A stretch of DNA of 60,754 nt from the IMG/VR virus record IMGVR_UViG_3300042527_000444, positions 1-60,754 of that record. The stretch is one strand, 5' to 3'. A program made the translations under genes and the position numbers. The notes under the pieces are model-generated. The model saw nothing but the letters and a program-made list of their open reading frames with translations. It was not told the origin of the DNA and searched no databases. Positions 13,062 through 20,953 of this stretch are shown here, in pieces (position 1 is the first letter of the stretch; each line of letters opens with the position of its first letter). Source of the stretch: a virus.

Positions 13062-13464
13062 CTAAAGTTCCTTCTCTTAGTTTATCTATTATGAACAGCA
13101 TCTTGTCTAATTGTACCTTATTCATACCATCTGTGTCAACTCTTCTTGTGCTATCTTTATTTACTGTTCCATCAATTGACATATCTGCCATATAGAAGGC
13201 ATTATCTTTAATCCAGTAGGCGTTGTTATCCATAATTATAACTCTTATGTTATTTTTTGCCTCATGGATCTTAGATTGAGTTTTTTTAATTTTTTTAATT
13301 TTTGTGCCTTTTGGTAGTAACGGAAATATTAAAGAATGAATATGGCTTTGGCTATACCTTATAGGCTTTATTTTGCTTTCTTGTAATATATTATGTTTAG
13401 CCTGAAACTTTTCAAACAAATATATTAAAATAAAAGCCAATATAAATCCTGATATGTATTTCAT
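13039..13464 (-). CDS. Membrane-anchored hypothetical protein
   Basis: The 141-residue protein has an N-terminal transmembrane helix (SGFILAFILIYLFEKF, about residues 5-20) and a basic, Lys/Ile-rich cytoplasmic or external domain (KIKPIRYSQSHIHSLIFPL, TKIKKIKKTQSK). The C-terminal part ends STRRVDTDGMNKVQLDKMLF. No family is recognised. A TATAAT box lies 9 nt before the ATG on the - strand, so its message may be almost leaderless. Confidence 0.55.
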   Translation of the reverse strand: MKYISGFILAFILIYLFEKFQAKHNILQESKIKPIRYSQSHIHSLIFPLLPKGTKIKKIKKTQSKIHEAKNNIRVIIMDNNAYWIKDNAFYMADMSIDGTVNKDSTRRVDTDGMNKVQLDKMLFIIDKLREGTLDDSGSAG

Positions 13465-13483
13465 TATGGACTTATTATACTAC

Positions 13484-13807
13484 CTATTGAATCAGATTGC
13501 GCTTAATCTCCTTAAGAGAAAATTGCATGTCTTCATCTAATTCATTAATATTTGTTTCATTAAAGGCACGACTAGTTAATGAAACCATCGGATTGTTTGA
13601 AGTAACATCCATATTGATAAATCCCAATTCCCAAAGTTTCATGGCAGAAGATATAAAATTATCTAATACCAATTTATGTAACTCAGGGTTTATCTTTTCT
13701 AAATCTTTATTAAAGGTATACAGCATTTCTCCAGTATCTGGATCAAGTGCTGCTGGCTCTACTACCCCAGATAATACCAATTTGTCGAAATCACTTGGTT
13801 CTTGCAT
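13484..13807 (-). CDS. Conserved-looking phage protein of unknown function
   Basis: The 107-residue protein (from the second Met) reads MQEPSDFDKLVLSGVVEPA, then ALDPDTGEMLYTFNKDLEK and FISSAMKLWELGFINMDV, and ends DMQFSLKEIKRNLIQ. The block SGVVEPAALDPDTGEMLYTF is familiar to me from T4-like and pelagic phages, but I know no assigned function. It is predicted helical. I prefer ATG 13807 because the 12 upstream residues lie within the thermonuclease gene's end and lack a better ribosome-binding site. Confidence 0.6.
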   Translation of the reverse strand: MQEPSDFDKLVLSGVVEPAALDPDTGEMLYTFNKDLEKINPELHKLVLDNFISSAMKLWELGFINMDVTSNNPMVSLTSRAFNETNINELDEDMQFSLKEIKRNLIQ

Positions 13808-14210
13808 TTTTTGACTTTTCTCGCTGTTGGGCAAGTACAGCAAAATCTTTTACCTTGGTATCTCCAAGATATCCCCAAGCATATCCATCCTCAATCATAT
13901 GATCATTAATAGATACGGTGTCTCCATTAACATAAAGCCAACCAAGAATTCTGCCATACTTCTCAGAAGAATCTGGTTTTTCAGTTTTAATTACTATTAA
14001 CTCTGCGTCTTTTAATTTTGTTTTAAGATATTCTTTTGCTTCAAGTCCAAGACTTTTTTCAAACTTATCCTTGGTGCGTGATTCTGGAGTGTCAATACCA
14101 GCAAGGCGTACTCGTTGGGAGTAGGACACATTGAAGCCAAGGTCAATGTCCACATCAATAGTGTCTCCATCTACCACTCCCGTAATCTTTTTTACTCTAT
14201 ATTCGTACAT
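13791..14210 (-). CDS. Thermonuclease-like (SNase) nuclease
   Basis: The 139-residue protein matches the staphylococcal nuclease OB-fold: ITGVVDGDTIDVDIDLG (calcium-binding Asp), VRLAGIDTPESRT (catalytic Arg and Asp/Glu region), and SSEKYGRILGWLYV (catalytic Glu and second Arg). The ending HMIEDGYAWGYL is the usual C-terminal helix. No signal peptide is present, so it probably acts inside the host cell, for instance degrading host DNA or RNA or in repair. It overlaps the genes on both sides. Confidence 0.88.
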   Translation of the reverse strand: MYEYRVKKITGVVDGDTIDVDIDLGFNVSYSQRVRLAGIDTPESRTKDKFEKSLGLEAKEYLKTKLKDAELIVIKTEKPDSSEKYGRILGWLYVNGDTVSINDHMIEDGYAWGYLGDTKVKDFAVLAQQREKSKNARTK

Positions 14211-14467
14211 TAGTTCTCGCTTCCAACCTGTCGGTTTTCAATAAGTCGCTCTCTTTCGTCAACAATTTCTAATGCAAACTTCATCATATTGTCATACCCA
14301 ATTGCATTATCCATTGCCTTATTGTAATGATGTCCACAAAACAATAGGTCAGACCCATTCTTTCCGATCACCTTTACATAAGCCTGAGCAGAGCAACGAT
14401 CACAACGATCTGTTGCATCAAGAAGCCATACCTTTTCTTCTTCTTTGCTCTTTAGCATACTGAACAT
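14210..14467 (-). CDS. DUF7455-like actinobacterial zinc protein
   Basis: The 85-residue protein contains LDATDRCDRCSAQAYVKV and LLFCGHHYNKAMD: two cysteines in CxxC, then a C-x2-H-H, as in the small actinobacterial DUF7455 proteins that typically read DRCDRC...LLFCxHH. Function is unknown. It is another pointer to an actinobacterial host, since I know this family mainly from that phylum and its phages. Met at residue 4 could also be the start. It overlaps the thermonuclease start by one base. Confidence 0.7.
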   Translation of the reverse strand: MFSMLKSKEEEKVWLLDATDRCDRCSAQAYVKVIGKNGSDLLFCGHHYNKAMDNAIGYDNMMKFALEIVDERERLIENRQVGSEN

Positions 14468-14468
14468 A

Positions 14469-14654
14469 TTATACCTTTCTATTATCAGTTTTATAAAAAC
14501 CAGAGCCGTTAAAGGTGACTCCTATATTAGAGTATACACGAACTAAAGGTTTATCGCAAGTCTCGCAGGCATAACCTGGATCTTCATCAGACATCGATCT
14601 AACTTTTGTATATCGTACAGCACATGCCATACAATCATATTCATATGATGGCAT
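14469..14654 (-). CDS. FmdB-family zinc-ribbon protein
   Basis: The 61-residue protein begins MPSYEYDCMACAVRYTKV and has CETCDKPLVRVYSNIGV, then FNGSGFYKTDNR. This is the standard FmdB layout: MPxYEYxCxxC, second CxxC, and FxGSGFYKTD. FmdB proteins are putative regulators with one zinc ribbon; phages of Actinobacteria often carry one. It overlaps the next upstream gene by one base. Confidence 0.88.
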   Translation of the reverse strand: MPSYEYDCMACAVRYTKVRSMSDEDPGYACETCDKPLVRVYSNIGVTFNGSGFYKTDNRKV

Positions 14655-14764
14655 TATTTATTCTTTGTCTTAGCCTTTACCTGCCATACAGGAAGTTTTA
14701 AATTGTCTCCAGACCACTCATAGCCTAGAAGTTTGACAACGAACTTAATAATTTTAATACGCAT
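14654..14764 (-). CDS. Very small hypothetical protein
   Basis: A 36-residue basic protein (MRIKIIKFVVKLLGYEWSG...). The longer open frame starting at 14869 is not used, because AAGAAGGTG lies just before the internal ATG 14764, which forms a TAATG overlap with the DUF2061-like gene stop. No family is recognised. An amphipathic N-terminal helix is possible. Confidence 0.5.
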   Translation of the reverse strand: MRIKIIKFVVKLLGYEWSGDNLKLPVWQVKAKTKNK

Positions 14765-14982
14765 TATTTCACCTTCTTGCCAAATTTGGCCCAGACTCTT
14801 TCGTGAAGATAATAAAATGTCATCTCTAGTGCCATATACGATATCGCATATAGACCAACATATTCCCATTCAGCCTCACCATAAATTATATGACTTACTG
14901 CAAATAAAATTCCAGCAACAAATGTAAAATGTACAAATGGCCAACTAATTGTTTTTAGCAGGCTTTTCTTTTTTGATTCCAT
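14764..14982 (-). CDS. DUF2061-like two-helix membrane protein
   Basis: The 72-residue protein matches the DUF2061 plan: a basic start followed by SLLKTISWPFVHFTFVAGIL (helix 1), a short linker, then YAISYMALEMTFYYLHERVW (helix 2), ending in the typical YYLHERVW. DUF2061 membrane proteins have unknown function. A ribosome-binding site GGAGG lies just upstream of the ATG (CTCCTCC at about 14984 on the + strand). The gene starts a new run after the carbamoyltransferase gene. Confidence 0.7.
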   Translation of the reverse strand: MESKKKSLLKTISWPFVHFTFVAGILFAVSHIIYGEAEWEYVGLYAISYMALEMTFYYLHERVWAKFGKKVK

Positions 14983-15009
14983 AACTCCTCCTATTTATAT
15001 TATAGCACC

Positions 15010-16431
15010 CTACCTGCAGATTGTAAAGTTATATGTATTTTCCCATGCCGTGATGTCTTTTTCATCATTCAATAAAGGCTGTCCCTTTATGTTTAAACTT
15101 GTATTTAGTAGTATTGGAACCCCAGTCATAGTATACCAATTAGATAGAACCTCGTATAGACCTGGATGCTGTTGTCTATTGACCGTCTGCACCCTTGAGG
15201 TTCCGTCTTTATGAACAACAGATGGTATTTTGTCTGGCCTTAAGCATTTTACAGCATACTGCATGTATGGCGATGAAAATCTCATGTCAAACCATTTATC
15301 AGCGTGTTCTTCCATAACTACTGGAGCAAAAGGTCTAAATAGTTCTCTTTTTTTAATAAGATTAACTTTATCTTTTATGAGTGGGTCTCTAGGATCAGCA
15401 AAAATTGATCTATTGCCTAAAGCCCTAGGACCATACTCTGCTCTTCCTGTTGCTACTGCTGCCACCTTATCTCTAATTAAACTAGTAATAATTTGATTTA
15501 CTGGATACTCCCCGCCTAAATCATGACCAAGGTATGGGCTTTTCCAATTTAAATGCTTTCCATAAAACGCTGCTGCTGCACCAAGAGATGATCCTGCGTC
15601 TCCAGGATTGGGCATAATCCATACATCATCAAACATTCTCCAAAGCATCGTATTCGCTGCACAATTTAAAGCACATCCCCCCATAAAAACAAGATTGCGC
15701 TTGCCTGTAAGTTTTTGTGCCATCGACATAAAGTTTACTAATCTATTTTCATATACCCGTTGTACTGCTGCTGCAATATCAAACTTATCTTGTTCTGTAA
15801 TGGGCATATCCCAATCAAAAATGCCTTTATGAAAGTTATATTTTTGTTTTTGTAAGTCTGGGAAATATTCATTTACCTTAAGAAAATATTTTGACCAATC
15901 TCCATATGCCGCCATGCCCATAAATATATATTCTTCTTCATTAGGTTTTAGTCCAACTAACTGCGTAAATGCCGAATAAAATAATCCAAAACTAAATGGA
16001 TAATTTTTTTTATAAACAGATTTTATATCTGATCCTTGACCCACCCAAATACTTGAAGTGTTATATTCTCCGATTGCATCTAATACAACTATGACCGCAT
16101 CATTAAACTTACTTGTATAGTACCCAGCGCAAGCATGTGAATAATGATGATTAAAATATTTAATTGGTAAATCCATTGGGATATTCGGCTTCCAATCAGC
16201 AGCCCCACCCTTTAAAAATATTCTTGATCTTTTCAACTGAGGATGCTCGTAGTATGCAATATGTGTTGGCGTCCCATAATTTAAGAGATCTAGGTAAATA
16301 TCTTTATTGTTATACCAGTCATTTTTTTGCTTGCTGTACCTTTCTGCATGTCCAGAAAATAAAATTTCTCCGTCTTTAATTAAAGATACAGAAGCGTCAT
16401 GAGAAGTTTCATTTATTCCAAGTATTATCAT
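15010..16431 (-). CDS. Carbamoyltransferase (NodU/CmcH/TobZ family)
   Basis: The 473-residue protein opens MIILGINETSHDASVSLIKD, the ASKHA-fold start of the family, with the metal-binding histidines in YFNHHYSHA near residue 114. The C-terminal YrdC-like part shows TGRAEYGPRALGNRSIFADP and FRPFAPVVMEEHAD, strongly diagnostic. The enzyme uses carbamoyl phosphate and ATP to O-carbamoylate a hydroxyl on a sugar or antibiotic (NodU acts on Nod factor, TobZ on tobramycin). It is shorter than the usual 520-600 residues. It lies among glycosyltransferase- and oxygenase-like genes, suggesting surface polymer or peptide modification. Confidence 0.9.
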   Translation of the reverse strand: MIILGINETSHDASVSLIKDGEILFSGHAERYSKQKNDWYNNKDIYLDLLNYGTPTHIAYYEHPQLKRSRIFLKGGAADWKPNIPMDLPIKYFNHHYSHACAGYYTSKFNDAVIVVLDAIGEYNTSSIWVGQGSDIKSVYKKNYPFSFGLFYSAFTQLVGLKPNEEEYIFMGMAAYGDWSKYFLKVNEYFPDLQKQKYNFHKGIFDWDMPITEQDKFDIAAAVQRVYENRLVNFMSMAQKLTGKRNLVFMGGCALNCAANTMLWRMFDDVWIMPNPGDAGSSLGAAAAFYGKHLNWKSPYLGHDLGGEYPVNQIITSLIRDKVAAVATGRAEYGPRALGNRSIFADPRDPLIKDKVNLIKKRELFRPFAPVVMEEHADKWFDMRFSSPYMQYAVKCLRPDKIPSVVHKDGTSRVQTVNRQQHPGLYEVLSNWYTMTGVPILLNTSLNIKGQPLLNDEKDITAWENTYNFTICR

Positions 16432-16432
16432 T

Positions 16433-16519
16433 TTAATAAATATACCTTCTATTATTGTCTGCCTTTTTTATTTTACGAATTAAAAAATAAAGTTTAATTT
16501 TTTTAATTATTTTTTTCAT
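16433..16519 (-). CDS. 28-residue basic peptide gene
   Basis: A frame too short for ORF callers: MKKIIKKIKLYFLIRKIKK then ADNNRRYIY. ATG 16519 overlaps the stop of the oxygenase gene (ATGA) and has AGGAG five bases upstream; the stop lies just before the carbamoyltransferase ATG. The coupling and a good ribosome-binding site favour real translation. It is strongly cationic and probably helical. It could be a coupling peptide that carries ribosomes into the carbamoyltransferase gene, or a membrane-active peptide. Confidence 0.45.
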   Translation of the reverse strand: MKKIIKKIKLYFLIRKIKKADNNRRYIY

Positions 16520-17187
16520 GCTTCTCCTGTCGAATAGACCATTTCTCTCATATTATGATACCAATGAGGCAAGGAATACCTAGAACCGCTTGTTATTGGA
16601 TATACTTCGTGAACATATAAAAAGTTAGAAGGAAAAAAAATAATACTTCCTGCAGGAGGCTTAATTTTTATTTTAGAATTTTGAAACTCTATCTCTCCAC
16701 CCTCATAGTCATCGTTTAGATAACTTACAGTGGAAAGAATCCTACTGCTAATGCCGTGATCAATATGTGCAGGCAAAAATCCGCCAACTTCGTATCTTAA
16801 TAAATGAATGCTGAATTCTCTATTTTTTATATTTTTTCCACAAAAGGGATAAAGTGTGTTTGCATAATGATTGGTAGCAAAATCTAAAGATTCATATAGT
16901 TTTTTGGATATACTTAGTTGCTCATTAAAATAATAATCGCTAGGCTTTATGGCATGCCGTGGGGGTAAAAACTTTTGCCAACAAAAAGTTTCCATAGTTT
17001 TAGCGCTTTCATTTTGCCATGGCTTCCATGGCTTTATATTAGTAAAAGATGTTCCATGTTCTTTATTCTCGTATCTTTTATCTAAAGAGTTAAGGTCTTC
17101 TATAATTTGTCCAGGTTCTTTAATTACATTTTTATATAATACTAAACCAAGATCTAAAATTTCATATTCTAGCAAGAGGATATACAC
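16516..17187 (-). CDS. 2-oxoglutarate/Fe(II) oxygenase, prolyl-4-hydroxylase-like (copy 4)
   Basis: The domain is complete: FLPAHIDHGI (His-x-Asp), YVHEVYPITSGSRYS (His, Arg) and YLNDDYEGGEIEF. Residues before about 225 codons from the end (upstream of 17187) run into the neighbouring gene and look spurious, so I place the start near GTG 17187; TTG 17175 is also possible. That makes a protein of about 223 residues, overlapping the gene at 17162 by 26 nt. It lacks high identity to copies 1-3 outside the core, so it is an older paralogue. Confidence 0.82.
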   Translation of the reverse strand: MYILLLEYEILDLGLVLYKNVIKEPGQIIEDLNSLDKRYENKEHGTSFTNIKPWKPWQNESAKTMETFCWQKFLPPRHAIKPSDYYFNEQLSISKKLYESLDFATNHYANTLYPFCGKNIKNREFSIHLLRYEVGGFLPAHIDHGISSRILSTVSYLNDDYEGGEIEFQNSKIKIKPPAGSIIFFPSNFLYVHEVYPITSGSRYSLPHWYHNMREMVYSTGEA

Positions 17188-17758
17188 CAGCCTTCCATAA
17201 GCCTGGATTAGGATGATAATCTGGATCTGCATGTTGTGGCAGACTAGTATGCATAAAAAGCGCTGTAAATCTTTCACCACGGGTAACTGTAGTTATTCCA
17301 TGAATATATTCTGTTCCCGCTCCTGGAAAAAATACTGCAGAATACTGTTTTGGTTTATACTGAAAATCTTGGTTTGGAAAATAAATTACTCCACCATCAT
17401 AACTTTTTTCATCACTTAAATAAATAATTGTACTAAACTCAATAAAAGATTCGGGGTCTTGTGCATCAATATGTAGTCCGCCCTTAGTTCCAGGCACCCA
17501 GTGAGATCCAAAACCTTTAAACACATATATTGGATTTACAAATCCATTTAACGCTTTGTGCATTTCGTTAGATTTTTTCCCATATCTTATCATTATATCT
17601 TGTACCGTTTTGTTGTATGGTAATGAAGTTCCGCCATATCTATCAGAGTAATACTTTGGGTATGGATTTTTTTCTGAATTAGGGTCTAGTTGTTGCTGAA
17701 TTAGAGTCGCTGCATCATCTGGTGTAATAAAATTTTCTATAACTGTTATTCTATGCAT
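17162..17758 (-). CDS. 2-oxoglutarate/Fe(II) oxygenase, prolyl-4-hydroxylase-like (copy 5)
   Basis: The 198-residue protein has GGLHIDAQDP (His-x-Asp), EYIHGITTVTRGERFT (His, Arg) and the intervening IYLSDEKSYDGGVIYFP. The N terminus IENFITPDDAATLIQQQ matches the helix that opens this family. AGGAGATAATT precedes the ATG, with a TATAAT box at 17770-17775 directly upstream, so the leader is only a few bases long. Iron and cosubstrate ligands are intact. Confidence 0.85.
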   Translation of the reverse strand: MHRITVIENFITPDDAATLIQQQLDPNSEKNPYPKYYSDRYGGTSLPYNKTVQDIMIRYGKKSNEMHKALNGFVNPIYVFKGFGSHWVPGTKGGLHIDAQDPESFIEFSTIIYLSDEKSYDGGVIYFPNQDFQYKPKQYSAVFFPGAGTEYIHGITTVTRGERFTALFMHTSLPQHADPDYHPNPGLWKAGVYPLARI

Positions 17759-17780
17759 AATTATCTCCTATTATACTGTA

Positions 17781-18611
17781 CTAGGTTATTTGTACCTTAT
17801 TATATCCCGCTATAAATCTTGGGGCATTCATATTTTCAAGACTAATATTATAATCACTATAATAAACATCATCAACCTGATAAGGAATTTCTAGTATATC
17901 TCCAATGGATATACCGTGAAAAGATTCAAACTTATCATTATTTTCTTTTTTTATTATTGATAACATTTTGTTGTATCCATGATTTATTGAAAATGATTTG
18001 TATGTATTGGAATTTTCTTGTATTTCCTTATGGTATAAATTAGTCGGCAATGAATATATGCTATATCCCTTATTTACAAATAGCAAAGACGCAAAAAGAT
18101 CTTGTCCAATTTCTTTTAATTTTTTTAATTTAATTAAAGTCATTGCATCAATTTGAGAGCAAAATATTAAATCTGTATCAACATAATTTGTTTCTTTTAT
18201 TGAATCAGAGTATTGCCTGTCTACAACAACATGATGCTTATTTATAGATAATTTTGGCATACCGAATCCAGAAATTATTTGTTTATCATCAATGTTGGAA
18301 GTTAAATAAATATCCCATTCATTCATTAAAGAAATATTTGGATTTATTTCTAAATAATATTTACAATTACTATAATGCAATAAGGCCATGTTTCTGTAAT
18401 AGGTTATAGATTTCATATCATCCCATTTAATATGATTATATACAATATCAGCATCTACTTTATTAAACAAAAAATCTCTATTGACATTATTTTGATCATA
18501 AACATAATAGGTTATGCCATTTTGGTTGCTTTGTTTACTTATTATATCTTGTAAATTTTCTAATAAGTTTTTATTTTTATAACCATAAACAAAAACTTTT
18601 ATAGATGTCAT
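17781..18611 (-). CDS. Glycosyltransferase-like protein (GlcNAc-transferase/GT60-like)
   Basis: The 276-residue protein begins with a strand/helix IKVFVYGYKNKNLLENL and shows YYRNMALLHYSNCKYYLEINPNI, close to the R-x8-x-W-x-GE-x-Y-x-L-x-ID pattern of GT60-type GlcNAc transferases, where this leads into the metal-binding acidic motif (here EINPN in place of DxD). TDLIFCSQIDAMTLIKL and SLLFVNKGYSIY resemble later conserved parts of the family, which acts on hydroxyproline of eukaryotic Skp1 and on other acceptors. The match is moderate; the acidic motif is degenerate. Immediate neighbours are 2OG oxygenases, which is suggestive. Confidence 0.5.
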   Translation of the reverse strand: MTSIKVFVYGYKNKNLLENLQDIISKQSNQNGITYYVYDQNNVNRDFLFNKVDADIVYNHIKWDDMKSITYYRNMALLHYSNCKYYLEINPNISLMNEWDIYLTSNIDDKQIISGFGMPKLSINKHHVVVDRQYSDSIKETNYVDTDLIFCSQIDAMTLIKLKKLKEIGQDLFASLLFVNKGYSIYSLPTNLYHKEIQENSNTYKSFSINHGYNKMLSIIKKENNDKFESFHGISIGDILEIPYQVDDVYYSDYNISLENMNAPRFIAGYNKVQIT

Positions 18612-18612
18612 G

Positions 18613-19281
18613 TTATACCAATGGAATCCAGTGTTGTGGCAATGCCGAAGTCATCCTTAAAGAAGCAAGTGGAGCAATGTCATATGCCAAAGTAATTCTT
18701 GGCCCATCCCAATCCCAGTCTCCCATCGCATGAGGGTGTCCCATTTCAGAAAGAATAAGCCTGTTGTCTTTATTATGATTTTCAATAATTAATTCATCTT
18801 TATTTTCTAACTTATAAAAAGTTGATGAAGGCTCTGCCTTAATACAATAATACCCATGCCAAAATGGCGCCCAAGGACCGCCATGGTCATGCCAATTTAA
18901 CTTTCCAAGTTTACGATCATTAATATTAAACCATCCCTGAATATAATATTTTTGCTGTTTAAAGTTAACCCCATAGTAATCGCAAGCCTCAAGGGTGAGA
19001 TCTTTTACTGCAGAATAAACATTATAAATTTCTTCTGTGTAAAATTGAAAAACATTATACTCTGACCACTTAACGGTAGAAACGCTACCAGATTCGATCC
19101 AAAATTTATCGTTTTCTGATCCCACTGGAGATACTCCACGCAAATTTGTATTTTGGATATCTCTATATACCTGAATTAGATCATTTGTCATTTGGTTTAA
19201 ATCATTATTTAAATACTTTTCAAAAAATTTATGTGGTTTGTTATAAGTTTTTGGTATATTATAAATATTAAAGCCTTGCAT
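18613..19281 (-). CDS. Putative 2OG-Fe(II) oxygenase of the TIGR02466 type
   Basis: The 222-residue protein has KLNWHDHGGPWAPFWHGYYC, reminiscent of the HxH...SGVYYV block of the 2OG-FeII_Oxy_5 family, and a later EMGHPHAMGD with the histidine, then GPRITLAYDIAPL as the final Arg strand. It has LTLEACDYYGVNF in the same place as the family's helix. Iron-ligand assignment is uncertain because HxD is replaced by H-D-H. The ribosome-binding site GGAGAAAAT precedes ATG 19281, and a TATAAT box at 19308-19313 may drive it. Confidence 0.5.
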   Translation of the reverse strand: MQGFNIYNIPKTYNKPHKFFEKYLNNDLNQMTNDLIQVYRDIQNTNLRGVSPVGSENDKFWIESGSVSTVKWSEYNVFQFYTEEIYNVYSAVKDLTLEACDYYGVNFKQQKYYIQGWFNINDRKLGKLNWHDHGGPWAPFWHGYYCIKAEPSSTFYKLENKDELIIENHNKDNRLILSEMGHPHAMGDWDWDGPRITLAYDIAPLASLRMTSALPQHWIPLV

Positions 19282-19318
19282 ATTTTCTCCTTTTATGATT
19301 ACTATCTATTATACACTA

Positions 19319-20050
19319 TTAATAGTTTTTTCTTTGCCATGTAGATTTTTTATAATGTGCTGTAATGTGTGAGCGTCTTTTTTCTTCTTTTATTTTATTT
19401 TCCCAATGCTTCTCTTCGGAATAATCTAGTTCAAGAGACCAGTCTTCTCTTTTTATTGGAATCATTTGAAATAAAGGTGTACCTTTTTCTATAACCCCTT
19501 CAAAACCTCTTTTAAGAAAAAATGAAAAGAATACAGGCAGTCCCCAAATATCGCTATCCACTATTCCAGATGGACTATAAAAGGGCAAGTCATATCTATT
19601 AAAAGGATGAGTTATTAAAAGAGAATACCCTGGAGGGGTTTCATAATACCAAAACATTTTCCATCCAAAGTGGATTGGATGGCATTCTTTTGGAATAGCA
19701 AAATCTACTAAAGGTCTGGTATCAATTAATGGAACTTCTGTTTTCCAAAATAAAGACGGCTTTTCATCTTTATCTAATACAACTTCAACATCTTCTGGCA
19801 ATGTTTGAATGTATCCAGATGTCATAGCATCCATTAATGGATTACAAAGTTTAGTAGATACATCAGAGCCATCTTGACCTCGATCATTTACTGGATGTAA
19901 AAAACTTTTACTATGACTTGATCCATGACGATAACCTGCTAAATCTTTATACCAGTCTGGCAAAACTGAAAGCGCTTTTACTGGAGGAGTATTATATAAA
20001 CTATTATTTGCATTGACTCCAGTTGGAGAAAATATTACTTTATTTACCAT
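19319..20050 (-). CDS. Hypothetical protein, possibly DUF6065-like
   Basis: The 243-residue protein contains LPDWYKDLAGYRHG, QDGSDVSTKLCNPLMDAM, and FFLKRGFEGVIEKGTPLFQM followed by IPIKREDW. A beta-sandwich (cupin-like) fold seems likely from ETPPGYSLLITHPFN, and the family DUF6065 resembles it as I remember it. The conserved order suggests an enzyme or binding protein rather than structural filler. Its C terminus is basic and charged. It overlaps the gene at 20040 by 11 nt. Confidence 0.45.
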   Translation of the reverse strand: MVNKVIFSPTGVNANNSLYNTPPVKALSVLPDWYKDLAGYRHGSSHSKSFLHPVNDRGQDGSDVSTKLCNPLMDAMTSGYIQTLPEDVEVVLDKDEKPSLFWKTEVPLIDTRPLVDFAIPKECHPIHFGWKMFWYYETPPGYSLLITHPFNRYDLPFYSPSGIVDSDIWGLPVFFSFFLKRGFEGVIEKGTPLFQMIPIKREDWSLELDYSEEKHWENKIKEEKRRSHITAHYKKSTWQRKNY

Positions 20051-20705
20051 ATTCTCTTTCTACTTTATCAATAATTTCTTTATTTTCAATAATTATATCA
20101 CATATGGGTGTGTTAATTGGAATTACTCCGTAAATATAATCATTATATTTTTCTATATGGTCTCCTTCAGACTTAATTAAAAAATGAAACCAATCGCAAT
20201 TCCAATCTTCATTCTGATTTAGTTTATAAAAATTTACCTTTGTATTTAAAATTTTAAATGGAGAATCTTCTATTTCTTTTATACTTAATGTTAAATTTTC
20301 ATCAAAAATCCATGGTATGTAAAATTTATAACAAGCATTAAAATAACCTTGTAAATTACCAACAGATATTTCGGAAGGATAAAACTGTCTTTGCCATGTT
20401 TTGTCTAAAGCATATAATCCATCTCGCATTGGCTGAAACCATATTTCTGCATGTGTAAAATATCTTAAGTGTATTGTCTCGTTGTTTTTTATAATTTTTG
20501 GCCTTGGCCAAAACTCTTTGGCATAACCATTTATTGGTTTTAAAATATTATCATAGTAAAAACTATGAACAATGGGTTGTGATGATGCCCAAACCCCAGG
20601 CATAGTTATGTTTGCCTTTACTATTTCTGTAAAACTTTTATTTTCTGAATTAATCCAAAATTCGGATCCGATTCTGTTTTTGTTTACTAATCTCTTTATA
20701 TCCAT
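20040..20705 (-). CDS. Hypothetical protein, possible distant relative of its neighbour
   Basis: The 221-residue protein has IHLRYFTHAEIWFQPMRDG, FYIPWIFDENLTLSIKEI and a last part YGVIPINTPICDIIIENKE. The order IPW/TPPGY strand, later KINTP strand resembles the gene at 19319, so the two may be ancient tandem duplicates, but identity is low. No catalytic motif is seen. No ribosome-binding site is obvious before ATG 20705. Confidence 0.45.
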   Translation of the reverse strand: MDIKRLVNKNRIGSEFWINSENKSFTEIVKANITMPGVWASSQPIVHSFYYDNILKPINGYAKEFWPRPKIIKNNETIHLRYFTHAEIWFQPMRDGLYALDKTWQRQFYPSEISVGNLQGYFNACYKFYIPWIFDENLTLSIKEIEDSPFKILNTKVNFYKLNQNEDWNCDWFHFLIKSEGDHIEKYNDYIYGVIPINTPICDIIIENKEIIDKVEREYGK

Positions 20706-20714
20706 GACGTCACA

Positions 20715-20918
20715 TTAAATAAATATTCTAACTACATGTTCGCATGGGTCTCCCCCTGCTTCCCATTCCTCTAACTCTTCTTCACCCATATACTGATATC
20801 CCCCATCGTGGGTGTGACAGTATGGATCGCTAATCCAGCCTCTTTCAATACCGTTTTGCAACCAAATACCAAATTCTTGTTCCTCTGGAGACAAATCTTC
20901 CATACCCATATGATTCAT
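20715..20918 (-). CDS. Small acidic hypothetical protein
   Basis: The 67-residue protein is very acidic (MEDLSPEEQEFGIWLQNGIE, GEEELEEWEAGGDP) with a histidine-rich middle (CHTHDGGYQY) and a final CEHVVRIFI. The Cys/His cluster could bind a metal. It is expressed from a full promoter (TTGACA, 17 nt, TACAAT) with the ATG 6 nt later, so the message should be leaderless. Highly acidic small phage proteins are often DNA mimics or inhibitors, but nothing here proves that. Confidence 0.55.
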   Translation of the reverse strand: MNHMGMEDLSPEEQEFGIWLQNGIERGWISDPYCHTHDGGYQYMGEEELEEWEAGGDPCEHVVRIFI

Positions 20919-20924
20919 ATATTT

Positions 20925-20953
20925 ATTGTACTCCTAAATGCTTAGGATGTCAA
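20925..20953 (-). promoter_or_regulatory. Promoter with leaderless ATG (TTGACA, 17 nt, TACAAT, 6 nt, ATG)
   Basis: TTGACA (20948-20953) lies over the last codons of the Ntn hydrolase gene, TACAAT is at 20925-20930, and ATG 20918 follows after 6 nt. The spacer contains a small perfect hairpin, TCCTAA/TTAGGA, which may be a binding site. Confidence 0.7.
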
